DNA from: Pseudomonadota bacterium
GTDB taxonomy: Bacteria > Pseudomonadota > Gammaproteobacteria > Burkholderiales > Methylophilaceae
DNA length: 64,000 nt
Direction of reading: 5' to 3'
NCBI GenBank assembly: GCA_029782295.1
Contig: JAKOVB010000027.1
Span: 186,001-250,000, forward strand
Of this stretch, positions 57,058 through 64,000 are shown piece by piece; the first letter of the stretch is position 1, and each line of letters begins with the position of its first letter. A program made the translations under genes and the position numbers. The notes beneath the pieces are model-generated. The model searched no databases. It had not been told where the DNA came from and saw nothing but the letters and a program-made list of their open reading frames with translations.

Positions 57058-59244
57058 ATGAGGTTCAAAACAAGAAGGTATCCGGGAATCATGTCATTTC
57101 TGAAGGCATTGCGAGGGCGTCATCTGCTCGTCAACCTGGGCGTGGCCGGCGCCTACCTGCTGCTCGCCAAAATCGGCCTGCTGTTTGCGCTCGAAAGCCC
57201 CACCATCACCATTTTCTGGCCGGCCGGCGGGTTCGCCCTGGCGATCATCCTGTTACGCGGCCCGTCTGTCATCCCGGGACTGTTCCTTGGATCGATGCTG
57301 GCCGGCCTGATGGTGCATCAAACGATATCGAGTTCCGCCCTGCTGGCACTCGCCAACATGCTGGAAACAGTCACCGCTTACCTTCTGCTGACACGTTACT
57401 GCAAAATCCAACCGACGCTGGACGACCGCCGCGACCTGTTCTGGCTCCTGTTTTCCGGGGGCGTTGTCGGCAGCAGCCTCTCGGCCCTGGCCGGGACCGG
57501 CACCCTCTGGATCACCGGCCAGATCTCAACCGAACTGTTCGGCGTCATCATGATGCGCTGGTGGATGGCAGACCTGCTGGGGATCACGTTCATGACCCCG
57601 TTGATCCTGATCTGGAGCAAACGGCCCCGATACCTGATCCGACCGGGCATGGGCTGGGAAATCTCGGTTCTGTTCGCGCTGTCCATGCTGACTGGCCAGA
57701 TCGTTTTCATGAACTGGTTTAATGAGAGCCTGGGCTTCGAAGTCACTCCATCCTGGATCTGGCCGTTCATCATCTGGGCCGGCGTACGTGCCGGACGCCA
57801 CAAAGTCATGCTGCTGCAACTGGTGCTGTTTGCACAAGCTTTGGGAGGCGCCAGCCATGGCCTGGGGTTTTATGCCGAGGACATGGCCAGGAACGGCCTG
57901 TTCAACTTCTGGATCTTCGGCATGGTACTGTCGATGGGGGGCCTGCTGCTGGCGATCCTCACATCTGAACAAGAACGCGGATTGCAGGAGCAGCGCATGC
58001 TGCATACCGCCATTTCGGCCAGCCTGAACGAGATCTATCTGTTTAGCGCCGACACCCTGAAGTTCATCTTCGCCAACCATGGGGCCCTGAACAATCTCGG
58101 TTACAGCATGGAGGAGATGAAGACGTTAACCCCGCTGGACATCAGCCCCTATTTCACTCAGGAAGCGTTCGAGGCACTGATCGTACCGCTCCGGAACCAC
58201 GAACTGCGGGAGAACACCTTCGAAACCCTGCACGAGCGGAAGGACGGCTCGCTTTACCCGGTCGAGGTCCACCTGCAATTGCTGGACGATTCCGACGAAC
58301 ATTTTTTCCTGGCGGTCATCATGGACACGACCGAACGGCTCGCCGCAGAACAGGAAATGCGGCTCGCTGCACAGGTTTTCGAGAGCAGTTCAGACGGGGT
58401 CATGATCACCGACAGCGAGAACCGCATCATCCGCACCAACCGGGCCTTCACCGATATCACCGGCTATCCGGAGGACGAGGTCCTGGGGCAGAACCCCCGC
58501 ATGCTGGGATCCGGTGCAAATGACAACGCCCTGTTCTCTGACATGTGGTCCAGCCTGATGAGCGCGGACAGGTGGCAGGGCGAACACTGGAACCGCCACA
58601 AGAACGGTGAGATCTACCTCGTCTGGCAACGCATCAGCGTCATCCGGGACGCCTGCGGCAACCCCGTCAACTACATCGGGCTATTCACCGACATCACCGC
58701 ACGCAAGGCATCCGAAGAGTCCGTCAAACACCAGGCCCAGCATGACCACCTGACCGGCCTGCCCAACCGGATCCTGTTCAAGGACCGATTCGCGCAGCAA
58801 CTCGCTCGCGCCCGGCGCAACAAGGAATCCTTCGCCCTGCTCTACATGGATCTCGACAACTTCAAACCCGTGAACGACCAGTACGGCCATTACTTCGGCG
58901 ACCTGCTGCTGAAGGAAGTGGCGAATCGCCTCCTCGGCGCGACACGCGAGATGGATACGGTGTCACGACAGGGCGGGGACGAATTCACCATCCTGGTCCC
59001 CGGCATCGAATCGATCGAACATGTGCGCTCGTTCGCGGAAAAACTGCTGGTCGCGGTCAGCGCGCCTTACGTCATCGAATGCGTTACCCTGCAGGTCACC
59101 CTGAGCATTGGCATCGCCCTGTACCCGGAAGACGGCGAGGACGAGGATTCACTCACCCGCAGCGCGGATCTGGCGATGTACCAGGCGAAGCGCCACGGAC
59201 GAAACAATTACCATTTCTCCAACGACGATCTGACTGGCGCCTGA
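57058..59244 (+). CDS. MASE1-PAS-PAS-GGDEF diguanylate cyclase
   Basis: A 728-residue membrane diguanylate cyclase. MASE1 with about eight membrane segments fills residues ~25-305 (TIFWPAGGFALAIILL, RWWMADLLG). Two PAS domains follow (about 318-430 and 440-560; SSSDGVMITDSENRIIRTNRAF), then GGDEF (about 565-725) with the intact active site GGDEF and an RxxD inhibitory site (REMD) five residues before it. It likely makes cyclic-di-GMP under feedback control. The EAL domain often found after GGDEF is absent. A Met at 57091 is an alternative start. Confidence 0.93.
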   Translation: MRFKTRRYPGIMSFLKALRGRHLLVNLGVAGAYLLLAKIGLLFALESPTITIFWPAGGFALAIILLRGPSVIPGLFLGSMLAGLMVHQTISSSALLALANMLETVTAYLLLTRYCKIQPTLDDRRDLFWLLFSGGVVGSSLSALAGTGTLWITGQISTELFGVIMMRWWMADLLGITFMTPLILIWSKRPRYLIRPGMGWEISVLFALSMLTGQIVFMNWFNESLGFEVTPSWIWPFIIWAGVRAGRHKVMLLQLVLFAQALGGASHGLGFYAEDMARNGLFNFWIFGMVLSMGGLLLAILTSEQERGLQEQRMLHTAISASLNEIYLFSADTLKFIFANHGALNNLGYSMEEMKTLTPLDISPYFTQEAFEALIVPLRNHELRENTFETLHERKDGSLYPVEVHLQLLDDSDEHFFLAVIMDTTERLAAEQEMRLAAQVFESSSDGVMITDSENRIIRTNRAFTDITGYPEDEVLGQNPRMLGSGANDNALFSDMWSSLMSADRWQGEHWNRHKNGEIYLVWQRISVIRDACGNPVNYIGLFTDITARKASEESVKHQAQHDHLTGLPNRILFKDRFAQQLARARRNKESFALLYMDLDNFKPVNDQYGHYFGDLLLKEVANRLLGATREMDTVSRQGGDEFTILVPGIESIEHVRSFAEKLLVAVSAPYVIECVTLQVTLSIGIALYPEDGEDEDSLTRSADLAMYQAKRHGRNNYHFSNDDLTGA

Positions 59245-59305
59245 TCGCACAAGCAATATCGCCCGAGGTGCGCAGCGCAGGCGGAATCGCTATAATGCGC
59301 GCCCC

Positions 59306-60436
59306 ATGAAATTGCCCTCCGAACGTTTTTTCATCGTCGACGCCTTCAAGGCGGTTGCCGCGCAGTTGATCGTCCTGCATCACCTGGCCGCTTACGGCCC
59401 GCTTTCCGATGCGGTACAGACCGCTTTCCCCGGGCTGATCGCCTGGCTCTATGACAACGCACGCATGGCAGTGCAGGTATTTCTGGTCATCGGCGGATTT
59501 CTGGCGGCGCGAAGCCTCATGTCCCCACATCTGCGGGAAACGGGCGCACTGGCCGGAGCCCTGGTCACGCGCTACCTGCGCCTGACCCTGCCTTTCCTGG
59601 CCGCATTATCGCTCTCCATCGTCACAGCCATGTTCGCCCGGCACTGGATGTCCGACGATTTCATTCCGGATGCCCCTTCCTGGCCGCAATTGCTCGCGCA
59701 CGGACTATTGCTGCAAAGCGTCCTGGACTTCGATGCGCTGACCGCCGGCGCCTGGTATATCGCCGTCGATTTCCAGTTGTTCCTGCTCATGGCCGTGCTG
59801 GTCTGGCTGGGCCACCGCTCCGGATTCAGCCTGCGCCTCGCTTCCGCTTTGACGGTGCTGCTGGCGGGCCTGTCGCTGCTCTGGTTCAACCGCAACCCGG
59901 CGCTGGATGATTGGGCGATCTATTTCTTCGGCGCCTACGGACTTGGCGCAGCGACCTGCTGGGCTGCCCAGCGCCACCCGGACGCATCGCGCCACTTGCG
60001 CATCCTGTTCCTGCTGGTGGCACTGGCACTGGTGATCGACTTCCGCCCGCGTGTCGCACTGGCTGCACTGGTGGCATGGTCGCTCTACCGGGGCCTGCGA
60101 TCCGACACGGCCGAGCGGGTTGCCCGCCAGCCTTTGCTGCAATATCTGGGACGCACCTCCTATGCGCTTTTCCTGGTGCATTTTCCGGTTCTGCTAATGG
60201 CCAACACGCTGTTCAGCGGGCTGAATCTGTCGGGTCCACTCGCCGGAAGCATCGGCATGCTGCTGACCTGGAGTTTCAGCCTGTGGCTGGCCGACCGCTT
60301 CCACCGGCACATCGAACTGCCCGCCAGCCAGCTCAAGGCAGCCCATCTTGCTGCGTTATGGCAGGCCCGGACAATTCGACGCTTCCGCTATCAACTGGTC
60401 ACCACACTCTTTCTGGTGCTAGCGATACCCGTATAG
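59306..60436 (+). CDS. Acyltransferase-3 (OafA/YrhL) membrane protein
   Basis: A 376-residue membrane acyltransferase with about ten hydrophobic segments. The N-terminal RFFIVDAFKAVAAQLIVLHHLAAYG carries the family's paired histidines, and GRTSYALFLVHFP matches the C-terminal conserved region. Such enzymes acylate surface sugars or antibiotics; the substrate here is unknown. A TATAAT lies 10 bases before the ATG, giving little or no leader. Its last 18 bases overlap the convergent helicase gene. Confidence 0.87.
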   Translation: MKLPSERFFIVDAFKAVAAQLIVLHHLAAYGPLSDAVQTAFPGLIAWLYDNARMAVQVFLVIGGFLAARSLMSPHLRETGALAGALVTRYLRLTLPFLAALSLSIVTAMFARHWMSDDFIPDAPSWPQLLAHGLLLQSVLDFDALTAGAWYIAVDFQLFLLMAVLVWLGHRSGFSLRLASALTVLLAGLSLLWFNRNPALDDWAIYFFGAYGLGAATCWAAQRHPDASRHLRILFLLVALALVIDFRPRVALAALVAWSLYRGLRSDTAERVARQPLLQYLGRTSYALFLVHFPVLLMANTLFSGLNLSGPLAGSIGMLLTWSFSLWLADRFHRHIELPASQLKAAHLAALWQARTIRRFRYQLVTTLFLVLAIPV

Positions 60437-61960
60437 CAATTCCTTCGCCGTATCCCCGAAGCCGGCCTGCGTCAGCAAGGCCTGCTCGATATAGCGGCTG
60501 ACGCGACTGCGCAACGCCGGCACCTGTTCGCCCTGGTAGTACACTTGGGGAAACTTGAATCCCAGCCAGGCATACAGGCTCAGATCCTTGCTCAGGTTCT
60601 CGGCATCCTCCAAATGACGCGGGCTGGTCGAGGTGAGCCACTCCGGCGCCATGGGCAGCGATCGTCGCCGTTGCTCGACAAAACTTTTCAGGCAGGCCAG
60701 GAAATAATCCCGCTCATGGGCTTTATCCAGCGACACGGGGGCGCAGGAAAAGACATACTTGTGCGCCATCGACAGGTCTGGCGCATATTCATCGATCAGA
60801 TGCCCTTGCGCGACGTGCAGGCCCAGAGTCGCCGTTTCGAAAATGTCGCTCTCCATGCCCACGCGCTCGGAGAAGAAAGCGAGCAACTCGCCGATGCGAT
60901 TGTTGTGACGTGCATCGGAGAGCGTCTGCATGTGAAACAGATTGGGCGTGATCGGCAGCCGCGTCATCTCGGCCGTATCCGAGGTGGTGAGCATGTGGTC
61001 GAGGTGGCGCAACTCGTCGTCCTCGAAAGCGTTCACATAGCCGACCGGATAAATGCCGTACCGCCCTGCGCGACCGGCGATCTGCCGCACCTCGGTGGCA
61101 TTCAGGTCGCGCGGCGCCACGCCATCGAACTTGTGGGTACTGGAAAACACGATGCGCCGGATCGGCAGATTCAGGCCCATGCCGATGGCATCCGTCGCCA
61201 CCAGCACCTCGGCCTCGCCGCTATTGAAGCGCCGCGCCTCCGTCCGCCGCACCTCTGGCGACAGGGCGCCGTAGATGCTGGCCACGCCGAACCCCCACTG
61301 GCGGATGCGCGCGCTGAGAGTGAGTACATCCTTACGCGAGAACGCGATCACCGCATCGCCCTTCTGGAGTTGCTTTTTCAGCTTCCAGCGACTGTAACGC
61401 GCCCCGCTCAGGCTTTCCGTCTCCAGCACCAGCGGCGTCTTGCGCTCCAGGCGGGTGATGTTGTAAGGCTCACCCATGGCTTCGATCGCCCGGATGCAGG
61501 GGGCCGTCACGGCATCCGAACCGCAGACATAGACATGTTTGGCCGGTGCCCCGATCAGGGCCGCCGTCCATGCGTACCCGCGGGATTCGTCCTGCAGCAT
61601 CTGGATTTCATCGATGATGGCCACCTCGACTTCCTGATCGGGCCGCATCATTTCGATGGTACTGGCGGTATGCCGCGCACCGGGAATCAGCACCCGCTCC
61701 TCGCCGGTGACGAGATTGCAGGGCACGCCTGCATCCATCAGCCGATCGCGGATTTCCATCGCCAGCAATCGCAGTGGCGCCAGATAGACGCCGGATTTCG
61801 CCTTTTGCAGCACGACCAGGGCTTCGTGCGTCTTGCCCGAATTGGTCGGCCCGAGATGAAAATGAAGATGGCGCCTGAGAGATCGCGCCAACGGAAAGGT
61901 CGACGGGTAATCGTGCAGCTTAAGCGCGTTGGCCAGAGGGCGGGGTGACGAGTCTTCCAT
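60419..61960 (-). CDS. Suv3-like RNA helicase
   Basis: A 513-residue superfamily 2 helicase. Walker A is LGPTNSGKT, the DEAD-type box is IIDEIQML, then ATDAIGMGLNLPIRRIVFSS and QIAGRAGRYG in the second lobe. These match the mitochondrial degradosome helicase Suv3 and its bacterial relatives closely; no partner RNase is adjacent. The C-terminal helical region (DYFLACLKSFVEQRRRSL, SLYAWLGFKFP) also matches Suv3. A bacterial role in RNA turnover is inferred. Confidence 0.9.
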   Translation of the reverse strand: MEDSSPRPLANALKLHDYPSTFPLARSLRRHLHFHLGPTNSGKTHEALVVLQKAKSGVYLAPLRLLAMEIRDRLMDAGVPCNLVTGEERVLIPGARHTASTIEMMRPDQEVEVAIIDEIQMLQDESRGYAWTAALIGAPAKHVYVCGSDAVTAPCIRAIEAMGEPYNITRLERKTPLVLETESLSGARYSRWKLKKQLQKGDAVIAFSRKDVLTLSARIRQWGFGVASIYGALSPEVRRTEARRFNSGEAEVLVATDAIGMGLNLPIRRIVFSSTHKFDGVAPRDLNATEVRQIAGRAGRYGIYPVGYVNAFEDDELRHLDHMLTTSDTAEMTRLPITPNLFHMQTLSDARHNNRIGELLAFFSERVGMESDIFETATLGLHVAQGHLIDEYAPDLSMAHKYVFSCAPVSLDKAHERDYFLACLKSFVEQRRRSLPMAPEWLTSTSPRHLEDAENLSKDLSLYAWLGFKFPQVYYQGEQVPALRSRVSRYIEQALLTQAGFGDTAKELLYGYR

Positions 61961-62040
61961 GGCGCCATTATAGGATGGCTGGACGGATGGGATCGATCAA
62001 GCGCATGTTCCTGATGCATCCGTAATATCGCACTTGCATA

Positions 62041-62075
62041 TTGTACGGTTCCATACTATCATCCTTCGTAGTATG
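62041..62075. promoter_or_regulatory. MarR operator overlapping the marR start
   Basis: TTGTACGGTTCCATACTA (62041-62058) is an imperfect 18-bp palindrome, and a further half-site TAGTATG (62069-62075) includes the marR ATG. Its sequence is nearly that of the reverse complement of the 62600-62617 site, differing at three positions. It fits negative autoregulation. Confidence 0.75.
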
Positions 62076-62576
62076 TTGCTTCTCAAAGAACTCCCGACCT
62101 CCAAGAGCCTTCAGCGGTTCCTGTTGCGCTACCCGGATGCCGACATCAGCGCCATCTCGGATTTCGTGAACCTGCTTCGCGCAGCCTCCGACATTTCCGT
62201 CGCATTGGACAAGCTGCTGGCACAGCACCACCTGTTGCAAGGGCGATGGTGGGTGCTGGTACTGCTGATGCGCGAGGAAACCCAGACCTCATCCCCTTCG
62301 GATCTTGCCGAGAAAGCCGGCGTCACCAAAGCCACCATGACCGGCTTCATCGATGGCCTGGAGCGCGAGGGCCTGGTGTTGCGCCTGATGGATAACGACG
62401 ACCGCCGCAAGTTCCTCATCCGCATGACGCCCGCCGGCCAGCAGAAGCTGGACGAGGTCATGCCGGATTACTACCGCAAGGTACATGCATTGATGTCGCA
62501 ACTGAACCAGCCGGACCGCGACATCATGATCAACAGCCTCAAGCTGCTGGCCTCCCGTCTCGACGTAATGAAATAG
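62073..62576 (+). CDS. MarR-family transcriptional regulator
   Basis: A winged-helix regulator of 167 aa. The DNA-binding part is SPSDLAEKAGVTKATMTGFIDGLEREGLVLR with the wing DNDDRRKFLIRMTPAGQ, flanked by dimerisation helices. The ATG at 62073 lies within an operator half-site; a TTG at 62034 would add 13 residues and is unlikely. An efflux gene follows 106 bases later behind a matching operator, so it is presumed to repress its own gene and an efflux operon. Confidence 0.92.
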   Translation: MLLLKELPTSKSLQRFLLRYPDADISAISDFVNLLRAASDISVALDKLLAQHHLLQGRWWVLVLLMREETQTSSPSDLAEKAGVTKATMTGFIDGLEREGLVLRLMDNDDRRKFLIRMTPAGQQKLDEVMPDYYRKVHALMSQLNQPDRDIMINSLKLLASRLDVMK

Positions 62577-62599
62577 GCCTGTGTTTTTTTTTGATTAAA

Positions 62600-62617
62600 T
62601 AGTATGGGGCCGTACTA
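62600..62617. promoter_or_regulatory. MarR operator before the efflux gene
   Basis: TAGTATGGGGCCGTACTA is an 18-bp near-perfect palindrome (seven of nine pairs complementary, plus one G-T). It matches the site before marR and lies 65 bases before the chosen efflux start codon. Confidence 0.75.
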
Positions 62618-62682
62618 ATTTGAACTGCATCTCCCTAAACCCCGATCGACCCCGGCCTGTCGCCACGCTGAGCAGGGCGGCG

Positions 62683-64000
62683 ATGATCACCCTGCTCAGC
62701 GGCTGCGCCCTGCTGGCCGGCTGCGTCAGCATGAAAGGCATCGAACCGGCCTCGCATCCGATCGCGCCGCAACAACTGGATACCGGGGCCAGCATCAGAT
62801 CGGCCGCCACGATCGCGTGGCCGAAGGAAACCTGGTGGGAGGCATACCAAGATCCCCAATTGAACGCGCTAGTGGAGAAAAGCATCGCCGACAGCCCGAC
62901 GCTACGCGCGGCACGTGCCCGTGTCGCCCTCGCCGATGCCTTCGCCCAATCCGTGCATGCCGCCGCCCTGCCCATCGCCAGCGGCGATGCCTCGGTCGCC
63001 CGCGAGCGCTTCACCGCGCTCCAGTTCATCCCGCCCCCCTGGGGCGGAAACGTCGACTGGAACAACAAGGCCACGGCGTCGCTGTCCTACGACCTTGACC
63101 TCTGGGGCAAGCAGGAAAGCCTCTGGCGCGCGGCCATCGGGGAAACCAGCGCCACCGCGGCCGAAGCACAGCAGGTCAAGCTGGGGCTGGAATCAGCCGT
63201 GGTACGCACCTACGTGCAGCTGGCCATGGAATACAGCCTGCGCGACATCGCCGCTGAAGCGCTACGTGAAACCGAGACGCGCGTCGCCATTACCCACCGC
63301 AGCCTGTCCGCCGGACTGGGCACGCAGATGGAGGTACTGGAGGCGGAAACCTCGGTGCCATTGGCACGCGCCCGTATCGAAGCAATCGATGGCCGCATCG
63401 GCCTGCTGCGCAACCAGCTGGTTGCGCTGACCGGGCAAGGACCAGGCGCCGGGGACGCCATGGTGCGCCCGACACTGAAACTGGATGCCCCGGTCGGATT
63501 GCCCGACCAGCTCGCAGCCAACCTGATCGGCCGCCGACCTGACGTGCTGGCACACCGCTGGCGCGTGGAGGCAGCCCGGCAGAATATCGCGGGCGCCAAG
63601 GCAGAGTTCTACCCCAACATCAACCTGCTGGCCTTCGTCGGCTTCCAGGCCCTGGGTTTTGCCCAACTCTTCAGCAGCGCCGCCAGCATCGCCGGAGTCG
63701 GTCCGGCCGTGTCACTGCCGCTGTTCGACGGCGGCCGCCGCCGCGGCAATCTTTCCGCCAGGACTGCCAGCTACGACTTTGCCGTGGAGCAATACAACGA
63801 GACGGTGATCCGCGCGCTACAGGACGTATCTGACCAACTGGTGCTGCTGCAATCCAACGCACGCCAGCGTGCAGATGCCGAGCAGGCGCTGACCAAGGCT
63901 ACCAGGGTGCACGAACTGGCCATGTCCAGCTATCGGGCTGGCCTGAGCAATTTCCTTCACGTGCTCTACACCCATGATTCCTTGCTGCGTCAGCGGGAAA
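62683..64000 (+). CDS. NodT-family outer-membrane efflux lipoprotein, 5' part
   Basis: The outer-membrane channel of an RND or EmrAB-type tripartite pump, cut off by the window end after ~439 residues. A lipoprotein signal ends LLAGC. Conserved family stretches are TWWEAYQDPQLNALVEKSI, SYDLDLWGK, ETEVRVAITHRS-like helices, LIGRRPDVLAHRWRVEAAR, FYPNINLLAFVGF and SLPLFDGGRRRGNL. AGGG lies 5 bases before this ATG; a TTG at 62620, just past the operator, is an alternative. Fusion and inner-membrane genes presumably follow outside the window. Confidence 0.92.
   Translation, partial: MITLLSGCALLAGCVSMKGIEPASHPIAPQQLDTGASIRSAATIAWPKETWWEAYQDPQLNALVEKSIADSPTLRAARARVALADAFAQSVHAAALPIASGDASVARERFTALQFIPPPWGGNVDWNNKATASLSYDLDLWGKQESLWRAAIGETSATAAEAQQVKLGLESAVVRTYVQLAMEYSLRDIAAEALRETETRVAITHRSLSAGLGTQMEVLEAETSVPLARARIEAIDGRIGLLRNQLVALTGQGPGAGDAMVRPTLKLDAPVGLPDQLAANLIGRRPDVLAHRWRVEAARQNIAGAKAEFYPNINLLAFVGFQALGFAQLFSSAASIAGVGPAVSLPLFDGGRRRGNLSARTASYDFAVEQYNETVIRALQDVSDQLVLLQSNARQRADAEQALTKATRVHELAMSSYRAGLSNFLHVLYTHDSLLRQRE

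Noticed and set aside
60545-61948. 467-codon antisense frame opposite the Suv3-like helicase
   Set aside because: No plausible domains and complete overlap with a clear helicase gene.

Overview
The window reads as the chromosome of a flagellated, methylotrophic Gram-negative bacterium, most likely a betaproteobacterium near Nitrosomonadales/Methylophilaceae. That placement rests on a lanthanide-type methanol dehydrogenase (XoxF) cluster, a free-standing pqqA, a SoxYZ-like quinoprotein relay set, and housekeeping order (glmU-glmS; argS-SPOR-dsbA; priA/hemE/gltDB; hemL-thiE-thiD, thiS-thiG) that I recall from that group. Genus cannot be fixed from sequence alone. Base composition is fairly GC-rich, with a visibly more AT-rich patch around an NhaD-type antiporter (about 20.1-22.0 kb).

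Layout. 0-4.7 kb: end of a TonB-dependent receptor, a textbook terminator, then flagellar export genes flhB and flhA. 4.8-7.4 kb: SoxYZ-like carrier, cytochrome b561 and a periplasmic metallo-beta-lactamase-fold hydrolase. 7.5-13.4 kb: TonB, a sensor kinase, ThpR, Bcp, PhoH2, LplT. 13.4-18.9 kb: the xox block on the minus strand, read xoxF > xoxJ > xoxG > lipoprotein cytochrome c > type II NADH dehydrogenase, with intrinsic terminators after xoxF and after xoxG. 19-28 kb: prolyl aminopeptidase, NhaD, a YihY/cyclic-nucleotide-binding fusion, glmU-glmS, an orphan ParA, an SDR. 28-41 kb: dsbA, a SPOR protein, argS, priA, hemE, gltD, gltB. 41-48.5 kb: hemL, thiamine genes, tRNA-Gly(CCC), apaG, a methyltransferase, mltA and an Isc-type ferredoxin. 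48.5-52.5 kb: pqqA, then an ArsR-aas-lplT operon. 52.5-62 kb: HD-GYP and GGDEF signalling proteins, an SGNH esterase, TpiA, an AlkA-like glycosylase, an acyltransferase and a Suv3-like helicase. 62-64 kb: a MarR regulator and the start of a NodT-type efflux gene.

How they fit. XoxF oxidises methanol (or another alcohol) in the periplasm with PQQ and a lanthanide and passes electrons to the XoxG cytochrome. XoxJ is the MxaJ-like periplasmic partner. PqqA is the peptide precursor of PQQ; the rest of the pathway is not in the window. The 4.8-7.4 kb set may serve another quinoprotein dehydrogenase.

Most notable observations: (1) a 19-codon fossil of a second, divergent hemE lies just downstream of hemE, which suggests gene replacement; (2) matching 18-bp near-palindromes lie before marR and before the efflux gene; (3) a perfect 19-bp palindrome lies in front of the ArsR-aas-lplT operon; (4) a terminator-like hairpin is built into the first codons of the SDR gene that is coupled to dsbA; (5) there are several small genes below usual size cut-offs (pqqA and a 59-residue protein ending in Cys-Asp-Cys-Ile). 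I saw no rRNA, CRISPR array, insertion sequence or prophage. No single cluster stands out as a wholly new defence or biosynthetic system.
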